The notes under the pieces were generated by a model. The model did not search any database. It was not told the DNA's origin and worked only from the letters and a program-made list of their open reading frames with translations. A DNA stretch of 64,000 bases from Cellulomonas sp. JZ18. Its GTDB lineage: Bacteria > Actinomycetota > Actinomycetes > Actinomycetales > Cellulomonadaceae. The stretch spans positions 2,790,001 through 2,854,000 of the forward strand of contig NZ_CP045245.1 of NCBI RefSeq assembly GCF_009720485.1. Direction: 5' to 3'. The position numbers and the translations under genes are program-made. Below are positions 27,109 to 36,527 of this stretch, piece after piece (positions within the stretch are counted from its first letter, which is position 1; each line of letters opens with the position of its first letter).

Positions 27109-28485
27109 GTGCCGACCGTGCTCTGGTTCCGCCGCGACCTGCGCCTCGCCGACCACCCCGCGCTCGTCGCGGCCGTGGAGCAGGCGCGCGCGGACGGCGA
27201 CGAGGTCGTGCCGCTGTTCGTCGTCGACCCCTCGCTGTGGGCGTCGTCGGGGGCGCCGCGGCTGGCGTACCTGGCCGCGAGCCTGCGGGCGCTCGACGAG
27301 TCCACGGGCGGCCGTCTCGTGGTGCGGTGCGGGCGACCCGTCGAGGTCGTGCCGGCGCTCGCGCGCGAGGTGGGCGCGCCGGCGGTGCACGTGAGCGCCG
27401 CGACGGAGCCGTACGGCCGGCGGCGCGACGCGGCGGCGGCCGCCGCGCTCGGTGCGGTCCCGCTCGTGGCCACCGGGTCGCCGTACACCGTCGGCCCGGG
27501 ACTGCTGGCCACCGGCTCCGGGGCGCCCTACCGGGTGTTCACCCCGTTCAGGAACGCGTGGCTCGACCACGGGTGGGCGTCACCGGCGGCGCGCCCGCGG
27601 TCCGTGCCCTGGGCGGACGTCCGGGGAGAGGGTGTGCCGGACGCGCCGGGCACCGACGTGCGGCTGCCCGCCGCCGGCGAGGCCGCCGCACGTGCGCGGT
27701 GGCGCGCGTTCCTGCGGGAGGACCTGGAGACCTACCGGGCGGACCGTGACCGGCCCGACCTGGACACCACGTCCGTCATGTCCCCGCACCTGAAGTACGG
27801 CGAGATCCACCCGCGGACCCTGCTCGCCGACCTCGCCGAGGCGGGGCGGGGCGCCGCCGGTCCCCTCGCCGAGTCGGTCGCCACCTACCGGTCGGAGCTC
27901 GCGTGGCGGGAGTTCCACGCGGACGTCCTGTGGCACGTGCCCGCCGCCGCGCACCAGTCGCTGCGGCCCGCCGTCCCGGAGGACGCCTGGGCGGACGGGC
28001 CGGCGGCGGACGCCGCCTTCACCGCGTGGGCCGACGGACGCACGGGCTACCCCGTGGTCGACGCGGCGATGCGCCAGCTGCGCGCACGGGGCTGGATGCA
28101 CAACCGGATGCGCATGGTGACGGCGTCGTTCCTGGTCAAGGACCTGCACGTGCGCTGGCAGCGGGGCGCGGCGCACTTCATGGCCTGGCTGGTGGACGGG
28201 GACGTGCCGCAGAACCAGCTCAACTGGCAGTGGGTCGCCGGGACCGGGCGGGACGCCGCGCCGTTCTTCCGCGTGTTCAACCCGGTGACGCAGGGGAAGA
28301 CGTTCGACCCGGACGGGCGCTACGTCCGCCGGTGGGTGCCGGAGCTGCGGGACGTGCCCGCGTCGGCGGTCCACGAGCCGTGGACGCTCGGCCTCGCGGC
28401 ACCGGCGGACTACCCGCCGCCCATGGTCGACCACGCCCACGAGCGGCGCGTCGCCCTGGCCGACCACGCCCGCCGCCCCACCTGA
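27109..28485 (+). CDS. phrB: deoxyribodipyrimidine photolyase (cryptochrome/photolyase family)
   Basis: 458 residues, normal length. The N-terminal antenna domain starts TVLWFRRDLRLADHPAL. The C-terminal FAD domain has SPHLKYGEIHPRTLL, ELAWREFHADVLWH, TGYPVVDAAMRQLRARGWMHNRMRMV and NQLNWQWVAGTGRDAAPFFRVFNP. The last two blocks hold the Trp and Asn residues that bind FAD and the lesion. It repairs UV pyrimidine dimers with light. GTG start, divergent from the peptide transporter; no clear ribosome site. Confidence 0.95.
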   Translation: MPTVLWFRRDLRLADHPALVAAVEQARADGDEVVPLFVVDPSLWASSGAPRLAYLAASLRALDESTGGRLVVRCGRPVEVVPALAREVGAPAVHVSAATEPYGRRRDAAAAAALGAVPLVATGSPYTVGPGLLATGSGAPYRVFTPFRNAWLDHGWASPAARPRSVPWADVRGEGVPDAPGTDVRLPAAGEAAARARWRAFLREDLETYRADRDRPDLDTTSVMSPHLKYGEIHPRTLLADLAEAGRGAAGPLAESVATYRSELAWREFHADVLWHVPAAAHQSLRPAVPEDAWADGPAADAAFTAWADGRTGYPVVDAAMRQLRARGWMHNRMRMVTASFLVKDLHVRWQRGAAHFMAWLVDGDVPQNQLNWQWVAGTGRDAAPFFRVFNPVTQGKTFDPDGRYVRRWVPELRDVPASAVHEPWTLGLAAPADYPPPMVDHAHERRVALADHARRPT

Positions 28486-28601
28486 CGGTCGCACCGCCGC
28501 CGAGCGGCAGGACGCCGGGTGCGGCAGGGGACGCCGCGTGCGGCAGCCGCACCTGCCGCGCCGGCGGGAGGTGCCGCGCGCGGCCTGCAGCAGCCCCGGG
28601 G

Positions 28602-29543
28602 TCAGGTGCGGGCGACCTCGTTGTCCGGGTCCTCGCCCGCGAGCAGGGCCTCGAGCTGGCGGCGGACCAGTGCGGCCACACGGGGGTAGGTGGCGTCCGT
28701 GTTGCCGCCCTGGTGGGCGGTGACCAGCACGTTCGGCGCGTGCCAGAGGGGGTGGTCGGCCGGCAGCGGCTCCGGGTCGGTCACGTCGAGCCCGGCACGC
28801 AGGCGGCCCGCCGCGAGCTCGGCGAGCAGCGCGTCGGTGTCGACGACCTTGCCGCGCGCCACGTTGACGAGCACCGCGCCGTCCTTCATCCGTCCGAGCG
28901 CCTCGGCGTCGAGGAGGTGGTAGGACGTGCGCGACAGCGGGATCGCGAGCACGACGACGTCGGCGTCCGGCAGCAGGTCGCCGAGCTCGTCGACGCCGTG
29001 CACGTGCCCGTCGGCGTCGTCGCGCGCGGTCGTCGCGACGCGCACGAGCTCGACCTCGAACGGCGCGAACCGCGCGCAGACCGCCCGGCCCACCGACCCC
29101 TGCCCGACGACGAGCACGCGCCGGTCCGCCAGGGACGGGCCGAACGGGTTGTCCCACCGGCCGGCGTCCATCGCCCGCACGGCACGCGGCAGGTCGCGCT
29201 GCACCGCGAGGGTCAGGGCGAGCGCGAGCTCGGCGGTGCCGGCGTCGTGCACGCCGCGGCCGTTGAGCAGGGTGACGCCCGGCGGCAGGTGCGGCAGCGC
29301 GTGCTCGTACCCCGCGCTGGGCAGCTGCACCCACCGCAGGCCCGGCAGGTCGTGCAGCACGCGGAACCCCTCGCGGGCGACGAAGTAGTGCGGCACGACG
29401 ACGAGGTCGACGTCCGCCGCGACCGCCGGGTCGAGCGGGGCCCGCAGGTCCCACGGGACGAGCCGCAGGTCGTCGCCGTGCGCCGCGGCGAGGTCGGCGA
29501 GACGGGTCAGCAGGTCGTCGTCGGGGACGGTGACGGTGAGCAC
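28602..29543 (-). CDS. D-isomer-specific 2-hydroxyacid dehydrogenase
   Basis: 313 residues. The NAD Rossmann motif VLVVGQGSVGRAVCARFAPF lies near residue 135. The family's catalytic elements follow: LLNGRGVHDAGTAELALAL (substrate loop), VNVARGKVVDTDALLAEL (Arg), LDVTDPEPLPADHPLW (Glu) and VLVTAHQGGNTDAT with the catalytic His. It oxidises or reduces a 2-hydroxyacid with NAD(P); the substrate is unknown. GTG 29543 follows AAGGA at 12 nt. It is convergent with the photolyase gene and co-directional with the acetyltransferase gene 50 nt upstream. Confidence 0.9.
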   Translation of the reverse strand: MLTVTVPDDDLLTRLADLAAAHGDDLRLVPWDLRAPLDPAVAADVDLVVVPHYFVAREGFRVLHDLPGLRWVQLPSAGYEHALPHLPPGVTLLNGRGVHDAGTAELALALTLAVQRDLPRAVRAMDAGRWDNPFGPSLADRRVLVVGQGSVGRAVCARFAPFEVELVRVATTARDDADGHVHGVDELGDLLPDADVVVLAIPLSRTSYHLLDAEALGRMKDGAVLVNVARGKVVDTDALLAELAAGRLRAGLDVTDPEPLPADHPLWHAPNVLVTAHQGGNTDATYPRVAALVRRQLEALLAGEDPDNEVART

Positions 29544-29593
29544 GTGCGGTACGGGTCCTTCGGTCGGTGCGGTGCTGCGCGGGCGCGCCGCGG

Positions 29594-30139
29594 TCAGTCG
29601 GGCTGTCGCGCGCGGTACTCGTCCTCGAGCATCGACATGACGATCGCGTCGCACCAGCCGTCGCCGTCGCGGTAGCCGTCGCGGCGGCGACCCTCGACGC
29701 GGAACCCGATGTTCTCGTACAGCGACACCGCGCGCGTGTTGATGCTCAGCGCCTCGAGCTCGACGCGGTGCAGACCGAGGCCCTCGAACGCGAACTCGAG
29801 CACGAGCTCGATCGCCTCGGTGCCGTAGCCGCGGCCGCGGTAGGCCGGGCGCATCGCGAGCCGCAGGCCCGCGCAGCGCACGTCCTCGTCGACGTCGGTC
29901 AGGACGATCTCGCCCCGGTACTCGTCCGACCCGTTCGCGGTGACGGCGAAGTCGTAGCGCCCCTGCGCGGCCTCGCGGCTCGCGCACCACTCCTCGACCT
30001 GCTCCCGCGTGAACGTCCGGGTCGTGCCGGTCAGGCGGTTGCCCTCGGGGTCCGTGAGCATGTCCCACATCGCGTCGGCGTCGTCGCCGCGGACGGGCCG
30101 CAGGACGATCATCTCCCCCTGCAACGTGGGCTTCTGCAT
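29594..30139 (-). CDS. GNAT acetyltransferase (RimJ/RimL type)
   Basis: 181 residues. Opens MQKPTLQGEMIVLRPVRGDDADAMWDML and carries the acetyl-CoA site LRLAMRPAYRGRGYGTEAIELVLEFAF near residue 100, followed by RVELEALSINTRAVSLYENIGFRVEG. This is the subgroup of RimJ/RimL-like N-acetyltransferases acting on amino groups of proteins or small molecules; the target is unknown. ATG 30139 has GGAGG 7 nt upstream. Probably a two-gene unit with the following hydroxyacid dehydrogenase gene. Confidence 0.9.
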   Translation of the reverse strand: MQKPTLQGEMIVLRPVRGDDADAMWDMLTDPEGNRLTGTTRTFTREQVEEWCASREAAQGRYDFAVTANGSDEYRGEIVLTDVDEDVRCAGLRLAMRPAYRGRGYGTEAIELVLEFAFEGLGLHRVELEALSINTRAVSLYENIGFRVEGRRRDGYRDGDGWCDAIVMSMLEDEYRARQPD

Positions 30140-30284
30140 CGCGCACCTCCGCGCCTCGTGCGCCCGTCCGGGCGTCGCTGCGACGGCCGGCGCCGTCGCG
30201 TCATCGTAGGACCGGCGTGTGACCCGGGTGTTGCACGACGGTGCCGGCCGGCGGGGCGCGGAGCGTGCACCGGTCCGGGCACGC

Positions 30285-30320
30285 GACGGCGCCGGCACCC
30301 CGGGAGGTGCCGGCGCCGTC
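30285..30320 (-). terminator. terminator of the gatCAB operon
   Basis: Perfect 15-bp stem (30285-30299 with 30306-30320) and loop CCGGGA, 25 nt after the gatB stop codon on the minus strand. There is no T-tract, as for most hairpins in this window. Confidence 0.7.
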
Positions 30321-30344
30321 CGTGACCGGCTGACCGGTAGCGGG

Positions 30345-31856
30345 TTAGCCCTGGACGCGCTCCAGGACGAGCTCGCGGACGCGGCCCGCGTCCGCCTGGC
30401 CGCGGGTGGCCTTCATGACGGCGCCGATGATCGCGCCGACCGGCCCGAGGTTGCCGCCGCGGATCTTCTCGGCGATGTCGGGCTGGGCCGCGAGCGCGGC
30501 GTCGATCGCCTCGAGCAGCGGGCCGTCGTCGGAGACGACCTCGAGACCGCGCGCGACGACGACCTCCTCGGGGTCGCCCTCCCCCGCGAGCACGCCCTCG
30601 AGCACCTGGCGCGCGAGCTTGTCGTTGATCCGCCCGGAGTCGACGAGCTGCTGCAGCGCACCGATCTGCGCCGGCGTGATGGGCAGCTCCGCGAGCTCGA
30701 CCTCGCGCTGCTTGGCGGTGCGGGCCAGCTCGCCCATCCACCACTTGCGGGCGGCGGCGGGCGTGGCGCCCGCGGCGACGGTGGCCTCGATGAGCTCGAC
30801 TGCGCCGGCGTTGACGACGTCGCGCATCTCCGCGTCGGCGTAGCCCCACTCGCCCTGCAGACGGCGCCGCCGCGCGGCGGGCAGCTCGGGCAGCGACGCA
30901 CGGATCTCCTCGACCCACGCGGGGTCGGGGACGATCGGCACGAGGTCGGGCTCGGGGAAGTACCGGTAGTCCTCGGCGTCGGACTTCACGCGGCCGGACG
31001 TCGTGACGCCCGTGTCCTCGTGCCAGTGCCGGGTCTCCTGCACCACCGTGCCGCCGCCGTCGAGGACGGCCGCCTGGCGGCTGATCTCGTAGCGCACGGC
31101 GCGCTCGACGGAGCGGAACGAGTTGACGTTCTTCGTCTCGGTCCGCGTGCCGAGCGCGGACTCGGGCGTCGGCCGCAGCGACACGTTCACGTCGGCGCGG
31201 ACGTTGCCGCGCTCCATGCGGGCCTCGGACACCCCGAGCGCGCGGAACAGGTCGCGCAGCGTCTGCACGTACGCGCGCGCCACCTCGGGCGCCCGCTCGC
31301 CCGCGCCCGTGATGGGGCGCGTGACGATCTCGACGAGCGGCACGCCGGCGCGGTTGTAGTCGACGAGGGAGTACTCGGCGCCGTGGATGCGGCCGGTGGA
31401 GCCGCCGACGTGGGTGTTCTTGCCCGCGTCCTCCTCCATGTGCGCGCGCTCGATCTCGACGCGGAACGTCGTCCCGTCCTCGAGCTCGACGTCGACCCAG
31501 CCGTCGTGCGCGATCGGCTCGTCGTACTGCGACGTCTGGAAGTTCTTCGGCACGTCCGGGTAGAAGTAGTTCTTCCGCGCGAACCGGCACGACTCCGCGA
31601 TGGAGCAGTTGAGCGCGAGACCGATGCGGATCGCGTACTCCACGGCCGTGCCGTTGACCGCCGGCAGCGCGCCCGGCAGGCCGAGGCTCACGGGCGTGAT
31701 CTGCGTGTTGGGCTCCTCGCCGAACGTCTGCTCGGCGCCGTCGAACATCTTGGTGCGGGTGCCGAGCTCGACGTGCACCTCGATGCCGATGACAGGGTCG
31801 AACCGGGCCACCGCGTCGTCGTAGTCGACCAGGTCGACGCTCGTCGTCGTGCTCAT
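30345..31856 (-). CDS. gatB: Asp-tRNA(Asn)/Glu-tRNA(Gln) amidotransferase subunit B
   Basis: 503 residues, normal length. The cradle domain is clear: [68 protein letters not shown], and [15 protein letters not shown]. The C-terminal YqeY-like tail ([29 protein letters not shown] ... [21 protein letters not shown]) binds the tRNA. It activates misacylated Glu-tRNA(Gln)/Asp-tRNA(Asn) in the amidation complex. The ATG overlaps the gatA stop (ATGA), so the operon order is gatC-gatA-gatB. Confidence 0.97.
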   Translation of the reverse strand: MSTTTSVDLVDYDDAVARFDPVIGIEVHVELGTRTKMFDGAEQTFGEEPNTQITPVSLGLPGALPAVNGTAVEYAIRIGLALNCSIAESCRFARKNYFYPDVPKNFQTSQYDEPIAHDGWVDVELEDGTTFRVEIERAHMEEDAGKNTHVGGSTGRIHGAEYSLVDYNRAGVPLVEIVTRPITGAGERAPEVARAYVQTLRDLFRALGVSEARMERGNVRADVNVSLRPTPESALGTRTETKNVNSFRSVERAVRYEISRQAAVLDGGGTVVQETRHWHEDTGVTTSGRVKSDAEDYRYFPEPDLVPIVPDPAWVEEIRASLPELPAARRRRLQGEWGYADAEMRDVVNAGAVELIEATVAAGATPAAARKWWMGELARTAKQREVELAELPITPAQIGALQQLVDSGRINDKLARQVLEGVLAGEGDPEEVVVARGLEVVSDDGPLLEAIDAALAAQPDIAEKIRGGNLGPVGAIIGAVMKATRGQADAGRVRELVLERVQG

Positions 31857-33394
31857 CAGGCGACCCCTCCGGTCAGCTCGGGCGCGCGGCGCAGCAGCGG
31901 CCCCTCCCACCCGAACTCCAGCAGCGCCTCGAGCGCCGCGCCGACCTTGTACAGCCGGGCGTCCTGGCGGGCGGGCGCGAGGATCTGGAAGCCGACCGGC
32001 AGGCCGTCGTCGGACAGGCCGTTCGGCAGCGACATGCCGGGCACGCCCGCGAGGTTCGCGGGGATCGTGGCGACGTCGTTGAGGTACATCGCGAGCGGGT
32101 CGTCGAGCTTCTCGCCGAGCTTGAACGCGGTCGTCGGCGCCGTGGGCGAGACGAGGACGTCGGCCTGCTCGAACGCGGCGGCGAAGTCGCGCTGGATGAG
32201 CGTGCGGACCTTCTGGGCCGACCCGTAGTAGGCGTCGTAGTAGCCCGCCGAGAGGGCGTACGTGCCGAGGATGATGCGGCGCTTCACCTCGTCGCCGAAG
32301 CCCTGGCCGCGCGTGGCGGCCATGACGCGCTCCGCCGTCACCGGCCCCTCCGAGGGCTCGACGCGCAGGCCGAAGCGCATGCCGTCGAACTTCGCGAGGT
32401 TGCTCGACGCCTCCGCGGGGAGGATCAGGTAGTAGGCCGCGAGCGCGTACGTGAAGTGCGGGCAGGACACCTCGACGATCTCGGCGCCCGCGTTGCGCAG
32501 CGCCTCGAGCGACTCCTCGAACCGCGCGAGCACGCCCGGCTGGTAGCCCTCGCCCTGCAGCTCGCGCACGACGCCGACGCGCATCCCGCGCAGGTCGCTG
32601 CTCACGCCCTCCTTCGCGGCGGCGACGTAGCCCGTCGCGGGGTCGGTGAGGGACGTCGCGTCGCGCGGGTCGTGCCCGCCGATGAGCTCGTGCAGCAGCG
32701 CCGCGTCCATGACGGTGCGCGTGCAGGGCCCCGCCTGGTCGAGCGACGAGGCCAGCGCGATCAGGCCGTAGCGCGAGACCGACCCGTACGTCGGCTTGAC
32801 GCCGACGGTGCCGGTGACGGCCGCGGGCTGGCGGATCGAGCCGCCGGTGTCGGTGCCGATCGCGAGCGGCGCCTCGTACGCGGCGATCGCCGCCGCCGAG
32901 CCGCCGCCCGAGCCGCCGGGGATGCGGTCCAGGTCCCACGGGTTGTGCGTGGTGCCGTAGCCCGAGTGCTCGGTGGAGGAGCCCATGGCGAACTCGTCCA
33001 TGTTGGTCTTGCCGAGGATCGGCAGGCCCGCGGCCTTGATCTTCTCGACCAGCGTCGCGTCGTACGGGGGCACCCAGCCCTCGAGGATGCGCGAGCCGGC
33101 CGTCGTCGGCAGGCCGCGCGTGACGACGACGTCCTTGACGGCGATCGGCACGCCCGCGAGCGGGTGCAGCTCCTCGCCGGCGCCGCGGCGGGCGTCGACG
33201 TCGGCCGCGGTGGCCAGCGCCTCGTCCGCGGACACGTGCAGGAACGCGTGCACCTGCGGCTCGACGGCGGCGATCCGGTCGAGGTGCGCCTGGGTGACCT
33301 CGACGCTGCTGATCTCGCGCGCACCGAGCCGCTGCGACAGCTCGGACGCGGGCATGTGGGTCAGGGGGCTGTCAGCCCCGGTCGCCGCGCTCAC
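31856..33394 (-). CDS. gatA: Asp-tRNA(Asn)/Glu-tRNA(Gln) amidotransferase subunit A
   Basis: 512 residues. An amidase-signature enzyme: the catalytic Lys lies in [14 protein letters not shown] near residue 85, and the Ser-cisSer pair in [16 protein letters not shown] and [15 protein letters not shown] around residues 160-185. It releases ammonia from glutamine for transfer to the tRNA-bound Glu or Asp. The GTG at 33394 follows GGGGAGGAGG and overlaps the end of gatC by 23 nt. Confidence 0.97.
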   Translation of the reverse strand: MSAATGADSPLTHMPASELSQRLGAREISSVEVTQAHLDRIAAVEPQVHAFLHVSADEALATAADVDARRGAGEELHPLAGVPIAVKDVVVTRGLPTTAGSRILEGWVPPYDATLVEKIKAAGLPILGKTNMDEFAMGSSTEHSGYGTTHNPWDLDRIPGGSGGGSAAAIAAYEAPLAIGTDTGGSIRQPAAVTGTVGVKPTYGSVSRYGLIALASSLDQAGPCTRTVMDAALLHELIGGHDPRDATSLTDPATGYVAAAKEGVSSDLRGMRVGVVRELQGEGYQPGVLARFEESLEALRNAGAEIVEVSCPHFTYALAAYYLILPAEASSNLAKFDGMRFGLRVEPSEGPVTAERVMAATRGQGFGDEVKRRIILGTYALSAGYYDAYYGSAQKVRTLIQRDFAAAFEQADVLVSPTAPTTAFKLGEKLDDPLAMYLNDVATIPANLAGVPGMSLPNGLSDDGLPVGFQILAPARQDARLYKVGAALEALLEFGWEGPLLRRAPELTGGVA

Positions 33395-33689
33395 GCCTCC
33401 TCCCCAGGATCTGCGGGACGAGGAACTTGCCGTCCTGCGCGGCCGGCGCCTGGGCGAGAACCTCGTCGCGGTCCAGCGGCGCGACGGGCTCGTCGGCGCG
33501 GAACACGTTGGTCAGCGGCAGCGGGTGGCTGGTGGCGGGCACGTCGGGCGTCGCGACCTCGGACACCCGGGCGACCGACTCGACGATGACGTCGAGCTCG
33601 CCGGCGAGGCGGTCGAGCTCGCCCGGCGTCAGGTCGATCCGGGCGAGCGCGGCGACGCGCGCGACCTCGTCGCGGGAGAGGGTGGACAT
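33372..33689 (-). CDS. gatC: Asp-tRNA(Asn)/Glu-tRNA(Gln) amidotransferase subunit C
   Basis: 105 residues. The short GatC sequence [42 protein letters not shown] is followed by the family's [18 protein letters not shown] and FLVPQIL. It holds GatA and GatB together. It is the first gene of gatCAB. The ATG has no ribosome site but TAGACT 7 nt upstream (33697-33702), so the operon mRNA is probably leaderless. Confidence 0.96.
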   Translation of the reverse strand: MSTLSRDEVARVAALARIDLTPGELDRLAGELDVIVESVARVSEVATPDVPATSHPLPLTNVFRADEPVAPLDRDEVLAQAPAAQDGKFLVPQILGRRRERGDRG

Positions 33690-33696
33690 GCCGGAG

Positions 33697-33702
33697 AGTC
33701 TA
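33697..33702 (-). promoter_or_regulatory. -10 box of gatCAB
   Basis: TAGACT on the minus strand, 7 nt before the gatC ATG. The -35 region is weak. Confidence 0.5.
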
Positions 33703-33750
33703 GACGGGCGTCCCCGGCGCCCGACCCGGGCGGACGTCAGCCCGTACGCG

Positions 33751-34173
33751 TCAGGCCGTGCGCTCGAGCGCGGCCGTGACCAGCGCGAGCAGCGCCTCGC
33801 CGTACGCGTCCGCGGCGGTGTCCGCCGTGAAGACCCGCGGCGGCTGGCCGACGAGCTCGATGAGCACCTGGTACGACCCGTCCGTCGAGCGGGCGAGGCT
33901 GCGGAACGCGCGGCCGAGCAGCTCGCGCAGCTGGTCCTCGCGCGGCAGCCACAGCGCGTCCTCCTGGCGCACCGAGTCCAGCGCCCACTCGGTGGTGCCG
34001 TTGAAGCCGAGGATCGTGCCCGTCGGGTACTCGTGCGGCTCGACGACCATGTCGGAGATCGTGAACACCTCGCCGTCGAGGTCGGCGCCCTGGATCGCGA
34101 AGCGGTCGCCGGGACGCGGCTGCCAGCGCAGGCCCGCGGCCTGCAGGGCGATGGCCAGGTCCGTGGAGATCAT
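33751..34173 (-). CDS. conserved actinobacterial hypothetical protein
   Basis: 140 residues, no signal peptide or membrane segment. The sequence MISTDLAIALQAAGLRWQPRPGDRFAI, then FTISDMVVEPHEYPTG, FNGTTEWALDSVRQEDALWLPREDQLRELLG and a C-terminal helix (DAYGEALLALVTAAL) resemble a small protein found in many actinobacteria with no proven role. GatCAB genes lie downstream on the same strand after 61 nt, but their own -10 box lies between. Some annotations call relatives pilus assembly proteins; I see no support for that. Confidence 0.75.
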   Translation of the reverse strand: MISTDLAIALQAAGLRWQPRPGDRFAIQGADLDGEVFTISDMVVEPHEYPTGTILGFNGTTEWALDSVRQEDALWLPREDQLRELLGRAFRSLARSTDGSYQVLIELVGQPPRVFTADTAADAYGEALLALVTAALERTA

Positions 34174-34250
34174 CTGCCCAGTATCGACGCCCCGTCCGAC
34201 GGCGCCACCGCGGGGCCCCTCCTCCCCGCGGCGGCGCCTGCTCGCGCGGG

Positions 34251-35252
34251 TCAGCGGGTGCTGAACGCCGCGTCGAACGCCGCGGACGGCGGGTCGAACA
34301 GGTTGGCGCGGACGAACGCGAGCGCCTCGGGCGCGCCGACGAGGCGGTCCATGCCGGCGTCCTCCCACTCGACCGACACGGGCCCGTCGTAGCCGATGGC
34401 GTTGAGCGCGCGGAACGACGGCTCCCACGGCACGTCGCCGCGGCCGGTGGAGACGAAGTCCCAGCCGCGGCGCGGGTCCGCCCACGGCAGGTGGGAGGAC
34501 AGCCGGCCGTTGCGGCCGTTGCCGAGGCGCAGCTTCACGTCCTTGCAGTCGACGTGGTAGATCCGGCTCGAGAACTCGAGCAGGAAGTCGACCGGGTCGA
34601 GCTGCTGCCAGACGAAGTGGCTGGGGTCCCAGTTGAGGCCGAACGCCTCGCGGTGGCCGATGGCCTCCAGGGCGCGGACGGTGGTCCACCAGTCGTAGGC
34701 GATCTCGGACGGGTGCACCTCGTGCGCGAACCGCACGCCCACCTCGTCGAAGACGTCGAGGATCGGGTTCCAGCGGTCGGCGAAGTCCCGGTAGCCCGCG
34801 TCGACGAGCTCGGCGGAGACCGGCGGGAACATCGCGACGTACTTCCAGATGGAGGAGCCGGTGAAGCCGACGACGGTCCTCACGCCCAGCCTCGCCGCCA
34901 GGCGCGCGGTGTGCTTCATCTCCTCCGCGGCGCGCTGCCGCACGCCCTCGGGGTCGCCGTCGCCCCACACCCGGTCGGACAGGATGTCGCGGTGGCGGGC
35001 GTCGATCGGGTCGTCGCAGACCGCCTGGCCCTTGAGGTGGTTGGAGATCGCCCAGACCCTGAGGTTGTACTTCTCCAGGATCGCGAGGCGGCCGGCGACG
35101 TACTCGTCGTCGTCCCAGCGCCAGGGGTCGAGGTGGTCGCCCCAGCAGGCGATCTCCAGACCGTCGTAGCCCCAGCCGGACGCGAGGCGCGCGACCTCCT
35201 CGAACGGCAGGTCGGCCCACTGGCCGGTGAACAGGGTGATCGGGCGGGCCAT
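34251..35252 (-). CDS. sugar phosphate isomerase/epimerase-family TIM-barrel protein
   Basis: 333 residues of the xylose isomerase-like TIM barrel. Landmarks are [36 protein letters not shown], the metal-ligand strands [34 protein letters not shown], and the closing [12 protein letters not shown]. Such enzymes isomerise, epimerise or dehydrate oxidised sugars. ATG 35252 has GGAGGA 7 nt upstream and lies 3 nt after the Gfo/Idh/MocA stop. The pairing suggests it acts on the keto-sugar made by that dehydrogenase. Confidence 0.9.
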   Translation of the reverse strand: MARPITLFTGQWADLPFEEVARLASGWGYDGLEIACWGDHLDPWRWDDDEYVAGRLAILEKYNLRVWAISNHLKGQAVCDDPIDARHRDILSDRVWGDGDPEGVRQRAAEEMKHTARLAARLGVRTVVGFTGSSIWKYVAMFPPVSAELVDAGYRDFADRWNPILDVFDEVGVRFAHEVHPSEIAYDWWTTVRALEAIGHREAFGLNWDPSHFVWQQLDPVDFLLEFSSRIYHVDCKDVKLRLGNGRNGRLSSHLPWADPRRGWDFVSTGRGDVPWEPSFRALNAIGYDGPVSVEWEDAGMDRLVGAPEALAFVRANLFDPPSAAFDAAFSTR

Positions 35253-35255
35253 GCC

Positions 35256-36469
35256 TCACTCCTCCGGGTCGTCGGACGCGCCGGCGGGCGCCGGCACCTC
35301 GGTCCAGGTGCTGCGGTCGGCGGCGGAGCGCTCGACCGCGTCGAGGACGCGCTGCACCTGCAGCCCGTCCGCGAAGGACGGCCGCGGCTGGCGGTGCGCC
35401 GCCACGTCGCGCACCAGGTCCACCGCCTGGTGGGTGAACGCGTGCTCGTACCCGAGCCCGTGGCCGGCCGGCCACCACGCGCCCACGTACGCGTGCTCCG
35501 GCTCCGTCACGACGATCCGCCGGAACCCCGCCTCCCACGCGGGCTGGCTCGCGTCGAAGTAGTGCAGGACGTTCATGTCCTCGAAGTCGAACGCGAGCGA
35601 CCCCGCGGAGCCGTTGACCTCGAGGCGGATCGCGTTCTTGCGGCCGTACGCGAACCGGGTCGCCTCGAACGTCGCCAGGCCCCCGCCGGACAGGCGCGCG
35701 AGGAACACCGCCGCGTCGTCCACCGTCACCGGTCCGGTCGCGCCGTCCGCCGCCCCGGTGCCCGAGAGCCCCGACGACGAGGCCGCGAGCGGCCGCTCGC
35801 GCACGAACGTCTCCAGCACCGCCGACACGCCCGTCAGGTGCTCGCCCGTGACGAACTGCGCGAGGTCGACCACGTGCGCGCCGATGTCGCCGAGCGCGCC
35901 CGAGCCGGCCTTCGTCCGGTCCAGCCGCCAGGACAGCGGCGCCTGCGGGTCGGCGATCCAGTCCTGCAGGTACTGGGCCCGCACGTGCCGCACGGTGCCG
36001 ATGCGCCCCTCGTCGACGAGCCGCTTCGCGAGCTGCACGGCCGGCACCCGCCGATACGTGAAGCCGACCATCGCCAGCGCCCCCGCCGACCGGGCCGCCT
36101 CGGCGGCGCGGACCATCGCCTCGGCCTCCTCGACCGAGTTGGCGAGCGGCTTCTCGCACAGCACGTGCTTGCCGGCCTCGAGCGCCGCGACGGCGATGTC
36201 GGCGTGCGTGTCCCCCGGCGTGCACACGTCGACCAGGTCGACGTCCTCGCGGGCGACGAGCGCCTTCCAGCTCGTCTCGGCGTCGCGCCAGCCGAGGCGG
36301 TCCGCGGCCGCCCGGACCGCCTGCTCGTCGCGGCCGGCGACGGCCGCCATGTCCGGGGCGAGCGGCAGGTCGAAGAAGCGGGGGCGGTGCGCCAGGCGTG
36401 CGAGTGGGCGACGCCCATGAAGGCGTACCCCACCATGCCGATGCCCAGGCGCGGGCGGGTGTCTGCCAC
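35256..36469 (-). pseudogene. Gfo/Idh/MocA-family sugar dehydrogenase, single-base frameshift
   Basis: Starts at GTG 36469 (GAGGAGGA upstream) with the NAD motif LGIGMVGYAFMGVAHSHAWRTAP. The frame then breaks in the run of five G at 36380-36384 (plus strand) and continues in the next frame as AAVAGRDEQAVRAAADRLGW, VDVCTPGDTHADIAVAALEAGKHVLCEKPLANS (catalytic EKP), and SGALGDIGAHVVDLAQFVTGE. One added base restores 404 residues. The family oxidises or isomerises sugars such as inositol, anhydrosugars or glucosides. The motif YLQDWIADPQAPLSWRLD resembles a levoglucosan dehydrogenase-like group; this is weak evidence. Third-last step of a transport-and-catabolism operon. Confidence 0.85.
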
Positions 36470-36492
36470 GGGTCCTCCTCGTGGGTCGGGCC

Positions 36493-36520
36493 GCCGGGCG
36501 GGCGCGGTCGCCCGCCCGGC
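36493..36520 (-). terminator. intercistronic hairpin, binding protein / dehydrogenase
   Basis: Perfect 12-bp stem (36493-36504 with 36509-36520) and a 4-nt loop, 7 nt after the binding-protein stop codon and before the dehydrogenase gene on the same strand. No T-tract. It may uncouple transport from catabolic gene expression. Confidence 0.6.
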
Positions 36521-36527
36521 GAGGGGG

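Noticed and set aside
28486..28601. Terminator between the photolyase and hydroxyacid dehydrogenase genes
   Set aside because: Only a 6-bp stem with a 3-nt loop (GTGCGG with CCGCAC) plus scattered GCGGCAG repeats; too weak to list as a feature.
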